Source of the DNA: Diphasiastrum complanatum
Lineage: Eukaryota; Streptophyta; Lycopodiopsida; Lycopodiales; Lycopodiaceae
Length of the DNA: 64,000 bases
Direction: 5' to 3'
NCBI GenBank assembly: GCA_029204225.1
Contig: CM055096.1
Span: 77,820,292 to 77,884,291 of the forward strand
Both the position numbers and the translations under genes were made by a program. Positions 1 through 11,088 of the stretch are shown in pieces. How positions within the stretch are numbered: the stretch's first letter is position 1; each line of letters opens with the position of its first letter. The notes beneath the pieces are model-generated. The model did no database searches, was not told the DNA's origin, and was given only the letters and a program-made list of their open reading frames with translations.

Positions 1-938
1 AAAAAATACTAATTATTCTTCCACAGAGAACACGATGCAAGTTTGAATAAATCAAACTAATATTAGTGTCTTCAATTGGGATTGTATTTGACCTATGTAC
101 TAATAGAACAATGTTAGTTCTGATTGAATATGCGTACGAAAATTATATGCAGAAGTAAGAGACAACTTAAGACAATTTAAACAAAAAGAAACTATTGATC
201 AAAAACAAATTTTTATAGCTCTGAATCTGATTCATCAATATACATCTCTTGCTGTCTTATCTCGTTGTTGTGTCTCTGATTGAGTGAGTGTATTACAACG
301 AGTAGTGCACATGTATTTATATTGCTACAAGTTAGGCCTTTTGGCCTTTTATTACAGGTCTTTTGGCCTTTCAATGCTGTAACAGTAGATATTTAACCAT
401 TTATGATGGTTGATATTCAAATAGATGCTATGTTTCCAAGGTCAAATAAATTCTGTTCGCGAATTATTCGCGACAGTCCATCTCTACATCTCAGCTTTGT
501 ATTCAGCAAATTATTCGTGACATTTTCGTCTTTCGTGAATTGTTCATGACAGATGACAAATCTTGAATTTGAAGAAGAAAAATAGAATATTTCACGAACT
601 GTTCGAGATAGTTTTGTGACAGTTGAAGAACAATCCAGAAGATTTCACGAATTGTTTGCGAAAATTTTGTGACATCTGAGACTTGAACAAGAAACAGAAT
701 ATTTTGCGACAATATTCTGTTCACGAATCTTTTGAGCTTTAACAAGAAAGCCACGAGCTTCTACAAGAAACTGTTTCGTGAATCTTTTTAGTTGACTGCA
801 AGACAAATTTCGAAAATCTTTCAAGTTGGTCACAAACAGAAATGTTTCGAGTTCACGTTCATTTCTTTCTCATCCTTTGTCAAGTAAATTGCATGCTTTG
901 TTAGTAGAATCAAGATCTGTCAAATCAGTTGTTCTACA
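1..938 (-). repeat. Outer 3' LTR of copia element A
   Basis: This stretch matches 5439-6284 in the same orientation, so it is one of the two LTRs of a minus-strand copia element. The window opens a few bases inside it: the partner begins TGTAGGAAAAATAG and here the first bases already correspond to the run of A. Its other end is GTTCTACA at 931-938, matching GTTCTACA at the end of the partner. It contains many copies of a short motif around TTCGCGAA or decayed forms such as TTCGTGAA. The target-site flank lies outside the window. Confidence 0.75.
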
Positions 939-1585
939 AGATGATCAAGATTGAATGAGTCTGAGAGTCTCTTTAGTTTGAGTTACTTACAATGAGTAGT
1001 GCACATGTATTTATATTGCTACATGACAGGGCTTTTGGCCTTTCAATTATAGGTCTTTTGGCCTTTTAATTATAGGTCTTTTGGCCTTTTAATTCTGTAC
1101 CACTAGATCTAACCGTTTACAATGGTTGATATTCAAATAGACGCTTTGTTTTCATGGTCAAATAATTTTTGTTCATGAATATTTCGCGACAATCTGTCTC
1201 TTCGTTATAGCTTTGTGTTTTGCAAATTGTTCGCGACATTTTTGTGTTTCGCAAATTGTTCGCGATAGATGACAATTTTGAGCTTGAAGAAGAATCCAAA
1301 ATATTTCGCGAATTGTTCGCGATAGTTTGCAACAGGTGAGCTTTGAACAAGAAATAGAATATTTTGTGACAAGATTATGTTCACGAATCTTTCGAGTTTC
1401 AACAAGAAACACAAGCTTTTACAAGAAACTGTTCTTTCGAGTTTCAAGCAAGATAAATTTTGTGAATCTTTTGAGGTTGATCACGAATAGAAATGTTTCG
1501 AGTTTGCATTCATTTCTCATCCTTTGTCAAGTAAACTACGCATGTTGTTAGTAGAATCGAGATCTGTTTGATCAGGTGTTCTACA
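939..1585 (-). repeat. Second, partial LTR of element A in tandem
   Basis: After the outer LTR reaches its natural end, a second copy starts within the LTR (near the shared AGTAGTGCACATGTATTTAT at about 990) and runs to another natural end, GGTGTTCTACA, at 1585. The first part of the LTR is missing. The coding body of the element starts at this inner end, so this copy is the working 3' LTR of the body. A tandem whole-plus-partial LTR is most simply produced by unequal recombination or template switching; that is inference. Confidence 0.7.
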
Positions 1586-1593
1586 GCTCCTTG

Positions 1594-2990
1594 TCAAAGT
1601 GCGCAGTTGGATTAACCCTAATTTTTTTTGCTGCTTCTTAAACAAAGCTTTACTGAGCGGCTTCGTAAAGATATCAGCTTTCATTTTCTCTGTGGGTATG
1701 AAGACTTTTTTTAATATCTTCTTCTTGACTAAGTCCTGAATTACAAGATACTTGACAGCTATGTGTTTCATTTTTGAGTGAAATACATGATCTTTTGTAA
1801 GATAGATTGTTGAAGTGTTATGGTTCAAAAATAGATTCATCAAATCCTTCCAATATCTGTTTGATCTTGGCTGCTGTTACATATTCTACTTCACAAGTTG
1901 ATTGAGCTATTGATGTTTTCTTCTTGTTTAGCCAGAGTATGGCTGCGCCAGATATTAGAGTACAACCTCCTGAAATACTTTTGCTATCATCCTTCATGGA
2001 TGCCCAACTTGCATCACTATAAGATTCGGTGTAAAATTTAGCTTCCTTCAAATAATACAGTCCATAGTCTTTCATTTCATGGAGATATTGTAGTACTCTT
2101 TTTGCTAATTTCCAATGCAACGATTCTGGGTTACTATTGTATTGGCTCAGCCTGTATACAACATATGCTATATTAGGTCTGGTGTTGTCTGCTAGATATA
2201 ACAATGATCCAATCAGCCTGCAATAGGGTGTTTTGGCCATTCGTTTCTCTTCCTCAAGAGCTGCGGACAATCTGCCTTGTTTAGTATTGTTCCATGTGTC
2301 ATGGGAGTACACCTTTGCATTCGAGCATGTTGAAGTATTCAATGATCTTTTGAGTGTACTTTTGTTGGTGAAGATACAACTTACCACCTTTAAAGTCTCT
2401 TGGATCTACAAGCCTAGATAGATTTTTGCTTCTCCTAGGTCAGCGATCTCAAATATTCCATAAATGTCTCTTTTGACATCTGAAATTAACTTATCTCTTC
2501 TTGAGAAGATAATTGTGTCATCAACATAGAAAGCTAGAATGATTATTTCATTTTGGACATGCTTGATATAGACATTTGACTCAGCAAATAGAAGTTTGAA
2601 GCCTAAGGAACGTAGTGCTTCATCCTTCTTTCTATACCATTGTCTTGTTGCTTGTTGCTTGTTTTAGACCATAAATGCTTTTATTCATGCGACATCCGTA
2701 TTCTGGATATTCTTGGCTTACAAAACCAAGTGGTTGGTCCATGAATAAGTCTTCTTCCAATTCTGTGTGCAGGAAAGCAGTTTTCTCATCCACAATATGG
2801 ATTTTCAGATCATGAGCCACTGCATACGTGAATAACAAGCGAATTGATGTATGTTTGACTACCAGTGAGAAAGTATCAGTGTAGTCGATCCCATACTTCT
2901 GTGAAAATCCTTTAGCAACCAACCTTGCTTTGTATCTGTTGTTCTTTCCATTAGGACTTGTTTTGATCTTGTAGATCTACTTGCATTTGA
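1594..2990 (-). pseudogene. Copia A reverse transcriptase and RNase H, broken
   Basis: Read leftwards from 2990, the minus strand gives the end of the copia reverse transcriptase and then RNase H. Recognisable pieces are the palm start (MVAKGFSQKYGIDYTDTF, near 2922), the FLHTELEE and IYGLKQA motifs, the YVDD catalytic box near 2520, LGEAKIYLGL, the RNase H block LIGSLLYLADNTRPNIAY, SYSDASWAS and the ADIFTKPL tail near 1670. The role would be copying element RNA into DNA in virus-like particles. At least two frame changes and several stops separate the pieces. The final codons run into the LTR at 1585, as is normal for copia elements. Confidence 0.85.
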
Positions 2991-3059
2991 CTAATTTTCA
3001 GCCATCAAGAATAGGTGCAAATGTCCATACATTGTTCTTATACATGGATGACATTTTGT

Positions 3060-3945
3060 CCTCCATTGTTTGAATCTAGCGATCTTTATCTGTTCCATCA
3101 ATATCTTTCTCGATAATATGACGAATGTAACTCAAATCCTACCAAAAAATCTTGTTCTGTCTTTTCATCGAGTTTCTTTCTCAGCTTGTTTGGTATGTGC
3201 ATATACACTATGCATCCGAATGTCCGAACATGTGTTAGATTTGGCTTCAACTTCCACCATATCGCATGAGAAGTTTTATCCAGTATTTGAGATTTCAGCA
3301 TACGATTCTGAAGATAATTTGATGTAGCCACTGCTTCTGCCCACAACTGTTTTGGTGCTTTTGCATGAGCCATCGTACACCTTGCAGCTTCCATAAGTGT
3401 ACGATTCCTTCGTTCAGCTATTCCATTGCGTTGAGGTTTGTACGATGCAGTCTTTGTATGCATAATACCTCGATCAGTACAATAAGCTTTGAATTCATTG
3501 AAAATGTACTCACCTCCATGATCTATGCGAATCTGCTTCAACTTATTGCCTATCTGCTTCTCAGCCCAGTTCCTATACTCAGCGAATTTCTCAAAAGCTT
3601 CAAATTTTGTACGTATGAAGTATACCACATTGAACTTGCTGAAGTCATCAATAAACGTTATGAAGTACTTTGCATCACCCAACGACAATACTTCGAATGG
3701 TCCACAAATATCTGAAGGCACAATTTCAAGTACCTTGGTTGCTTTATAAACATCCTTACTAAAAGGTGTTCTAGTCATCTTGCTTTTAAGATAGGATTCG
3801 CTGGTAGTTCGAATATCTCTACTTTTGATTTCGACTCCTTCAATTCTCTGACTTTTGTTGGCTTGGTACAAGGCTTCCATGTTCATGTGACATAGCCTCT
3901 TGTGCCATAGTATATCTGTCGATTCTTGAGTTTGATTCATTTGTT
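3060..3945 (-). pseudogene. Copia A integrase
   Basis: A 280-codon open stretch on the minus strand starts at 3940. It has the N-terminal zinc-binding HKRLCHMN motif (about residues 13-20), then the catalytic core: SDICGPF and TFIDDFSK (first Asp), RIDHGGEYIFNEF (second Asp), and NGIAERRNRTLMEAA (catalytic Glu). This is the order and spacing of a Ty1/copia integrase, which joins cDNA to the host chromosome. The open frame covers nearly the whole integrase, but the gag-protease and reverse transcriptase parts on either side are in other frames, so the polyprotein is not intact. Confidence 0.88.
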
Positions 3946-3949
3946 CGAT

Positions 3950-5290
3950 ACGAATTTGAATGTCAAGTGATACAAATTTCTTTCTCTGTTGCCTTCAGAA
4001 ACGAGGTTATCAAAATCTTCCTCGAACAGTTTACAAGAGTTCTTTGTGAAGGTTACTGACATGCTTGTGTTGACTACCTTTGCTACGGATAGAAGATCTT
4101 TGTCAAGAGTAGGGACATAGAGAACACTCTCCAGTTTCTTGTCATCTAGCCATAGTGTCTAGCCATAGTACACCAGTTCCATCAACTACGTGCTTAGAAC
4201 CATCTCCAAGTATAATGAATCTTGAATAGTTCGTCTTCTTGTACTCAGACAATGTGTTTCGAGAAAACAAAATGTGAGGTGGCTCCCGAATCAAGTACTA
4301 CTTCTCGAGTTTTAGAATCTGTTGAACAACATAGATTAGCACTAACATAAGCTGCTGAGTTCCTTGTCGTTCTGTCTTCTGTTGCTCTGGAGCATTCTGC
4401 TTTGTCTCCAACATACTTTGAATTTGAAGGTTTGTTTCGATTTTGCTCCTTTTTGTTTCTGGGATTCTGATAACAGTCTACTGCTGTATGACCCTGTTTA
4501 TGACAATGAATACATTCAATCTTTGGATTTAATCAACATTTATCTTATGTATGACCTGATCTTTTGCATCTGTTGCAGATCTTCTTATCACCAGAATTTT
4601 TTAGTTTTTTTCCAGATTGTTGATCATTTGTCTTAGGCTCATTCTTTTTACATGACTCCCTCTTAAACTTAGACTTCTTAGAAGACTTATTCTTCTGAGT
4701 AAATAGAGCATTTTTGAAATCACCATTGTCGTCATAGCGTTCATGAGCTTCTACTTTCTCTTTGACTCCGTCTATTGCCTTTTGAAGTGTCATTGTCGCA
4801 TCTTTCACCAATAAGGTTCGCGTTGTGTGGAATAATTTGGGTAGGGCTCGAAGAAAATAACTAAGTTGTTTTTCTTTGAAATTGCATTTTTCGTGTCAGA
4901 ATTCTACAAGAAAATAAACAGGTCTTTTATCTTTTGCACGAATGTGTTCAAGTCTTTGTCGTCCCATTGTAGGTATTTGATTACAAGATCGAGTCTCATT
5001 CTTGGTTTGCAATTCTTCCCATAAATCTTTTGCGTTCAAAATTGATGTAAGATCTAGCATTATATTGTCATGCACTGAAGATGCAATAATTGCTATAGCT
5101 TTGTCATTTCTCAACTCCATTCTCAAAGTTCTTTTTGCCAGGAGTAGCTACTGGCTTCTCCTCTATTGGTTCTACCCATTGCCGTAGACCTTCGCCCTTC
5201 AATATAAGTGAAGTCTTTAATTTCCAAATCAAATAGTTTGAATCTTCTGGATCCAAAGATCATAGTGATCTTAGCCTAAAAACTGTTGAT
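3950..5290 (-). pseudogene. Copia A gag and protease region, decayed
   Basis: Minus-strand fragments give a gag core (RMELRNDKAIAIIASSVHDN near 5126, then LWEEL) and a CCHC zinc knuckle beginning CNRCKRSGHT near 4575, typical of the copia gag that coats element RNA. A protease-like region follows between about 4350 and 3950 (ILGDGSKHV-type text near 4200). Frames change repeatedly and no complete gag reading frame survives. It sits between the PBS at its right and the integrase at its left, the normal gag-protease position. Confidence 0.75.
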
Positions 5291-5370
5291 CGACGACATC
5301 TTCTATTTTCTGAATAACTCCAGATGTGGCTTGCTGATGGATGTATGAAGAATGCTAAGAGAAGTGCAAA

Positions 5371-5437
5371 GATACCACTATATCGACTCTGATTTGCTTT
5401 GATACCACTATATCAGCACTAATTTGCTCTAATACCA
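5371..5437 (-). promoter_or_regulatory. Triplicated tRNA-Met primer binding site
   Basis: Next to the 5' LTR of element A, the sequence complementary to the 3' end of initiator tRNA-Met (minus strand TGGTATTAGAGC, 5426-5437) is present. Two further copies (minus strand TGGTATCAAAGC at about 5396-5407, and a shorter TGGTATCTTTGC at about 5366-5377) follow at an exact 30-bp spacing, with the GATACCACTA core starting at 5371 and 5401 and AATACCACT at 5431. The copy touching the LTR is the expected primer site; the other two are a tandem duplication. Confidence 0.8.
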
Positions 5438-5438
5438 C

Positions 5439-6284
5439 TGTAGGAAAAATAGTAAAAATTCTTCTATAGAGAACATGATGAAAGTTTGAATAAATCAAAC
5501 TAATATCAGTGGCTTCAATCGGGTTTGTTTCTGATCTATGTACTAATAGAACAGTATTTACCTTGATTGACAAACAGAAACTATTGATAAAAAATGAATT
5601 TATAATTTTTAATCTGAATCAGTATACATCTCTTGCTGTCTTATCTTGTTGTTGTGTCTCTGATTGAATGAGTTTGAGTTATTTACAACAAGTAGTGCAC
5701 ATGTATTTATGTTGCTATAGGACAAGTCTTTTGGCCTTTTAGTTACAAGTCTTTTAGCCTTTTAATTCTGTAACAGTAGATCTAACCGTTTACGACGGTT
5801 GATATTCAAATAGACGCTCTGTTTTCAGGGTCGAATAATTTATGTTCGCAAATATTTCGTGACACTCTATCTCTTCGTTACAGCTTTGTGTTTTGCAAAT
5901 TGTTCGCGACACTTGTCTCTTCGTGACATTTTTGTATTTCGCGAATTGTTTGTGACAGATGACGATTTTTAGCTTGAAGAAGAATCTAGAATATTTCGCA
6001 AATTGTTCGCAATAGTTTGTGATAGGTGAGTTTTTAACAAGAAATAGAATATTTTTCGACAAGATTCTGTTCACGAATCTTTCGAGTTTCAACAAGAAAC
6101 CACGAGCTTCTACAAGAAACTGTTTTGCGAATCTTTTGAATTCCAAACAAGATAAATTCTGCGAACCTTTTGAGGTTGGTCACGAATAGAAATATTTTGA
6201 GTTTGCATTCATTTCTCATCCTTTGTCAAGTAAATTGCGCACTTTGTTAGTAGAATCAAGATCTGTCTAATCAGGTGTTCTACA
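5439..6284 (-). repeat. 5' LTR of copia element A
   Basis: This 846-bp repeat runs from TGTAGGAAAAATAG to GGTGTTCTACA, so both ends carry the TG...CA inverted termini. It matches the repeat at 1-1585 in direct orientation. The PBS touches its left edge, which makes this the 5' LTR of a minus-strand element. It contains several TTCGCGAA-like motifs. It ends exactly where integrase codons of another element begin at 6285, which marks it as a nested insertion. Confidence 0.85.
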
Positions 6285-6726
6285 GACTAGGAAACAATTT
6301 AGATCAAGCCATCAGCATACTGCTAGAGGATTGTTAGACATTGTACATTCAGACATTTGTGGCACGATGAAAAATCCTTTGCTAAAGGATGCAAAGTATT
6401 TTATAACTTTTATTAATGAATTCTCCAGAAGGACTATGGTGTACTTTATTAAGAAGAAATCAGAAGCTTTCAATTGCTTCAGAATCTTCAAGGAGCATGC
6501 AGAAAAAGAGACTAGACAGATGATCAAGGACCAAATTTAAGGAGTACTACCAAATCCAAGGCATTGAGCAGCAATTCATCACTCCTTACAGTCCTCAATC
6601 AAATGGCTTAGCCGAGAGGAAGAACTATACCCTAATTGAATCAGCCAAATGTATGCTAGCGCATGCATTGTTGTCTAAGAGCTTCTGGGCCAAAGTTGTC
6701 CTTACATCCAGAATAGAAGTAGGACA
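6285..6726 (+). pseudogene. Copia B integrase fragment
   Basis: Plus-strand copia integrase text begins at once after element A: SSHQHTARGLLDIVHSDICG (near 6310-6362), TFINEFSRRTMVYFIKKKSE, a stop, then after a frame change QQFITPYSPQSNGLAERKN (catalytic Glu region, near 6570-6620). The N-terminal part of element B lies beyond the window on the other side of element A. Text passes from integrase directly to RNase H at about 6730, so the whole reverse transcriptase has been deleted. It is an inactive remnant. Confidence 0.85.
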
Positions 6727-6734
6727 AGGAGTAG

Positions 6735-7439
6735 ATGAGAAAGTATTCTTATCGACCAATACTTGGATCTCTCATATACGCAATGGTCTATACAAGACCT
6801 GACATCTCTTTTGCAGTTAGCTCACTCAGCCAATATATGGCTAATCTTGGCATTACCCATTGGAAGGCTCTCATAAGAGTCATGAGGTATATTCGAGCTA
6901 CCATGGATCAGTGCATCTGCTATGGAGAAGTCAACAACGACAATCTTCATCAGCTCAGTGGATATACTGATACAAGCTGGGGAGGAGATGTAGACAATCG
7001 TAAGTCCACATCTGGATCTACATTCTTCTTCAACGGTGGTCCTATCTCATGGAACAGTCGTAAGCAAACCTCTATCGCTCTTTCTTCTACAGAAGTAAAA
7101 TACATCGTTGTTTCTCAATCTATTAAAGAAGCGTTTTGGTTGAGAAATTTACTGTCAAACATTAATTTGTATCAATACAATCCCACAATTTTATTCTATG
7201 ATAATCAGAGTGATATTGCCTTATCGGCCAACCCTAGATTTCACTATAGGAGTAAGCACATTGAAATCAGATATCACTACATCAGGGACAAGGTTCTCAA
7301 CAAGGAGGTGAGCTTAATGTTTTGTAGAACGCAAGACATAGTTGCAGATATATTCATGAAGACATTAAGTGTTAATGCACACAACAAGTTTTGTGCATTG
7401 CTTAGTCTGAAGATCAAGGCATTCACGGATCCAGATTAA
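6735..7439 (+). pseudogene. Copia B RNase H domain
   Basis: A 234-codon uninterrupted frame encodes the complete copia RNase H: YRPILGSLIYAMVYTRPDIS, LSGYTDTSWGGDVDNRKSTS (first catalytic Asp), SSTEVKYIVVSQ (catalytic Glu), FYDNQSDIALSANPRFHYRS (third Asp) and RSKHIEIRYHYIRDKV, ending with IVADIFMKTLS. It would remove RNA from the RNA-DNA hybrid during replication. The reverse transcriptase that should precede it is missing, so the frame is a preserved fragment rather than a gene. It belongs to a different copia lineage from elements A, C and D. Confidence 0.85.
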
Positions 7440-7479
7440 GGGGGGGTGTTGGATTTATCTCCTTTACTCTCCTACATCC
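7440..7479 (+). other. Copia B polypurine tract and LTR stub
   Basis: Directly after the RNase H stop comes AAGGGGGGGTGTTGGATTT. The G-rich run is the polypurine tract that primes plus-strand DNA, and TGTTGG at 7448 starts the 3' LTR of element B. Only about 32 bp of that LTR remain before the sequence switches at 7480 to the LTR of element C. Confidence 0.75.
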
Positions 7480-8262
7480 TACCCTTATGGCCAAGTGATC
7501 GCAAAGCGAAACACAAAGTGAAAAGATTTACGAACAAGATCAGTTCGTCAAGAATTCAGAGATGATCGCTGGTCATCGCCAACTATATCATTCCTACAAT
7601 CCTATAGAGTATAGACAGACACTGCTGATCTACCTTAACAAATTAGTATAGCATTCAACGAAATCAAACCAAAGTGCAAAATTAAATGAGCAAGTGAAGA
7701 CACACAAATAGTAGTAGACAAAAAATGACAGATCAACGCAGTGCATTGGTGTTGAGAGAAATACAGTTCTCTCACAAATCATGTCTTTCTTACTAGTGGA
7801 CTTCTAGATCTACAGATCCTCTACAGAATTTTCTCGCATGCAGGCGGACTTGTATTCTATATTTTCACCTTTTGACTGCTTGTCTTGCTTACTAGCATTA
7901 CAACATTATGCATCAAACAGAAAGTATATAGTTTGCAAACTTTTTCGTGGTGCGTCGTGTAACTTACAGATTACAAAAGATTAAACATCTACAACTAATC
8001 GTGAATTACAAGAGTGGCAGATTAGCCACGATCTAGAATACTTCTGTTGATGTCATTATATCTGATCAAATATTTGTACCCTTTGGTACTTGACTGATTT
8101 TCTTGGCCATTCATGGAGCAAGAAAGATTTTGTGTCGCGAAACAATTTCATGTCGTGTGTCGCAAAATTATTCGCAAACAATTTCGTTTATTGTGTCTTT
8201 TCTGTCAAAATCTATGTAGAGAGCTAGCATGGCTTTAGCACTAGAAACATTTTGTTTCTTCA
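7480..8262 (-). repeat. 3' LTR of copia element C, truncated
   Basis: This copy matches 12970-13847 and 20052-20930 in direct orientation, starting from ACCCTTATGGCCAAGTGATC. It lacks the outer roughly 400 bp with GAAAC-like repeats that the other two copies have, and a block of about 100 bp present at 13220-13320. It ends TGTTTCTTCA at 8262, where the minus-strand polypurine tract TTGAGGGGGAGT of element C begins. The left edge abuts the LTR stub of element B. Confidence 0.85.
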
Positions 8263-8279
8263 ACTCCCCCTCAAATCAT

Positions 8280-9660
8280 GATAGCTTGATGACTCCAAGA
8301 CTGCTCCTCTATTTCTCGAATAGACCTTTGTCTAAGGCCTTTGTGAAAATGTCAGCAACCATGTCTTTCATTCCAATGAAGGTGGTCTACAACATCTTCT
8401 TGCCAATCAGATCCCTTATCAAGTGGTACTTGATCGCAATGTGAAACATAGGATCTTTCATCAGATGTATTGCAAATGTGTTTTTCATCTACAAAACTAG
8501 AGGTTTGTTTCTCGTTTTGCCCAATTCGTCTAGGAACTGTTTGAGCCAAATTATCTCATTGGCCATCTTTGCTACTGCAACGTAGTCTGCTTCACAGGAT
8601 GACTGAGCTACAATGGTCTGCTTCTTGCAGACCCAGACAATTGCTGCACCTGACGCGATGGTGCATCCTCTTGAGACCCTTTTACAATCATCCTTGAGAG
8701 ATGCCCAGCTAGCATCACTGTAGGAAAGCATCTGAAACCCTGCATCACGACAATAACACAAACCATAATCCTTTATCAATTGAAGATATTGCAAAATCAA
8801 TTTTGCAATCTTCCAATGTGTCGAGCCTGGATTCGTGCAGAATTGGCTCATCTTGAACACTACATTAGCAATGTCAGAGCATGTGTTATCTGCAAGGTAC
8901 ATCAGCGATTCTACCAGTTTTCTGTATGGTGTGAGCTGCATCAATTCTCTCTCTTCTTCAGTCTTTGAACAATTTTCGTTTGTCAGTAACGTTCCTACAA
9001 GCATTGGAGTATTCGCTCCTTTGCAATTCAGCATCCCCAAATTCTCTAGGATTTTCTGGGTGTATCTGGACTGATGAAGATACAACTTACCTCCCTCATA
9101 GTCCTTGTCAATCTGTAAGCCAAGGTAACACTTGGCTTCTCCTAGATCTACAATCTTGAAATGTTTCGACATGTCATTTTTCACTTCAACAATCAGCTTC
9201 TCACTCTTGCAGAGTATCAGAGTGTCGTCCACATACACAGCCACAATGATGCTCTTCCCATCTGTAATTTTTGCATAAACATTGGAATCAGCCATAAGTG
9301 GCTTGAATCCCAAGGATTTCAGGGCTTGATCTTTCTTTTTGTATCATTGTCGAGCTGACTGCTTTAGACCATAGATACTCCTATGCATTCTTCATGCATA
9401 ATTAGGAAGTGAATTCGAGACATAACCCGGGGGTTGATCCATGTAGACCTCTTCGTCTAACTCACCATGCAAAAAGGCTGTCTTCTCATCCACAATGTGG
9501 ATCCTGAGGTAATAAGCAGCTGCATATGCAAATAGTAAACATAGGGATGAATGTTTCATGGCAGGAGAGAAGTTTTCAGAATAATCAATACCATATCTTT
9601 GAGAGAATCCCTTCACTACAAGTCTTGCCTTATATTTTGAAACATCTCCATCTGGTCCAT
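8280..9660 (-). pseudogene. Copia C reverse transcriptase and RNase H
   Basis: The minus strand carries an open 274-codon stretch (9313 to 8489): the YVDDTLILCKSEKL box with the catalytic Asp pair, LGEAKCYLGLQID, YRKLVESLMYLADNTCSDIA, SYSDASWASLKDDCKRVSRG (RNase H Asp) and SSCEADYVAVAKMANEI (Glu). Upstream at 9616-9392 is the first part of reverse transcriptase, KGFSQRYGIDYSENFSPAMK and FLHGELDEEVYMDQPPGYV. A frame change and a stop lie between them near 9330-9390, and the RNase H end (8490-8280) is frame-shifted. The protein would make cDNA from element RNA. Same family as the copy in element D. Confidence 0.88.
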
Positions 9661-9762
9661 ACTTTAGTTTGTAAACCCATTTGCAATTTACAGCCTTTCA
9701 CTTATCTGACAATGGCTGCAATGTCCATATTTGGTTCTTCGTCATGGATTCCATCTCCTTGT

Positions 9763-11086
9763 TCATGGCTTGGATCCATTTGTCCTTCTATGGACATTCA
9801 ATTGCCTCCTCAAATGTCTGTGGTTCATCACTGAATCCACAGAACTCTTCTCATGTAGAAGCAGAGATGCTTGGCACATATCTTGCTGGTGCTCTTCGTT
9901 GTCTTGTCGACATTCTAGGAGATCCTCTTGTAACTGCAATGTCTTTGTCTTTGCCTGCTCTGCCAGGCCCAGAACCATCTTGGTTGATAGGTAGTATAGC
10001 AAAAGACTGCCTCTCGAATCTTTCGTCTTCTGATTCGTCACTCGAATGTGAAGTGACTCAAAAATCTTCATTTTCATGTTCATCTTCTGCTCCCTCTATC
10101 ACAGGTGTCAGATCATAGTACCGTCTTTCAAAACCTTCATAGCTGACAGGATCATCATTGGCCATCGTTCTGCTCTCATCAAATCTGACATCTCTGACTG
10201 TCTTCACAGTGTTCGTCTCTGGCATGTAGACTCTATAGTAGGATGAATTGTTGTCTTATCCTCCTAGACATCCCTGTTCAGCCTTTTCATCAAGCTTCTT
10301 TCGAAGTTTATCAGGGATACGTGCATAAGCTGCACAACCAAAGATTCTGATGTGAGCTAGATTGGGTTTTCTACCCCACCACAATTCGTGTGTTGTTGTG
10401 TGAGGGACACCAGACTTTCCTATCATGTTCCGAATGTAAGTAGTTGTAGCTACTGCTTCAGCCCACAGTACTCTTGGAGCTTTTGAGTAGGCCATCATGC
10501 ATCTGGCAGCTTCCATTAGAGTTCTATTCTTTCTTTCTGCAACACTGTTGTGCAGCGGTGTGTAAGATGCAGTCCTTCTGTGAATGATACCACGATAATT
10601 GCAGAAGTCAGTGAAGTGATTCGAGACGTATTTGCCATCTCGATCTATCCTAGTGTGCTTCACTTTGTTGCCAGTGCATCTCTCTGTCCAATTCACATAC
10701 TATGTGAATTTGTAAAATGCTTTTGATTTATTCTGAATAAAATACACTCTAACAAATTTACTATAATCATCAATGAAGGTAATGTAATATTTTGAGCCTC
10801 CTACTGAGATCACATTGAAAGGCCCACAAATGTCAAAATGCACTAACTCCAGAATCTTGGTCGTTCTGTAGGAGTCCTTGACAAATGGAGTGTGTGACAT
10901 CTTACTCTTCAGGCATGCATCACAGGTGGTTGAATTGTTTGCATTCGAGATGCTGAACCCTTTTATTGCTCCATGATGGCTTGCTTGGTAAAGTGCCATC
11001 AAATTCATATGGCATAGTCTCCTATGCCATAGAGTGTCTGGCGATTCATCATGAGTCTGATGCACTTGATCTGCAGGCAGGCACAC
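9763..11086 (-). pseudogene. Copia C integrase and linker
   Basis: From 11086 leftwards: the integrase zinc domain (DTLWHRRLCHMNLMALYQAS, then CDACLKSKMSHTPF), the core start FDICGPFNVISVGGSKYYIT with TFIDDYSKF, then after a frame break near 10700 RIDRDGKYVSNHFTDFCNYR and NSVAERKNRTLMEAARCMM (catalytic Glu). After KLDEKAEQGCLGG the linker toward reverse transcriptase continues in other frames to about 9763, with the charged, low-conservation text usual there. Compared with element D, this copy keeps only one set of these domains. Confidence 0.85.
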
Positions 11087-11088
11087 CT

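Noticed and set aside
9526-10118. Several plus-strand open frames of 80-145 codons
   Set aside because: They are antisense to copia C linker and reverse transcriptase, which have clear domain motifs on the minus strand.
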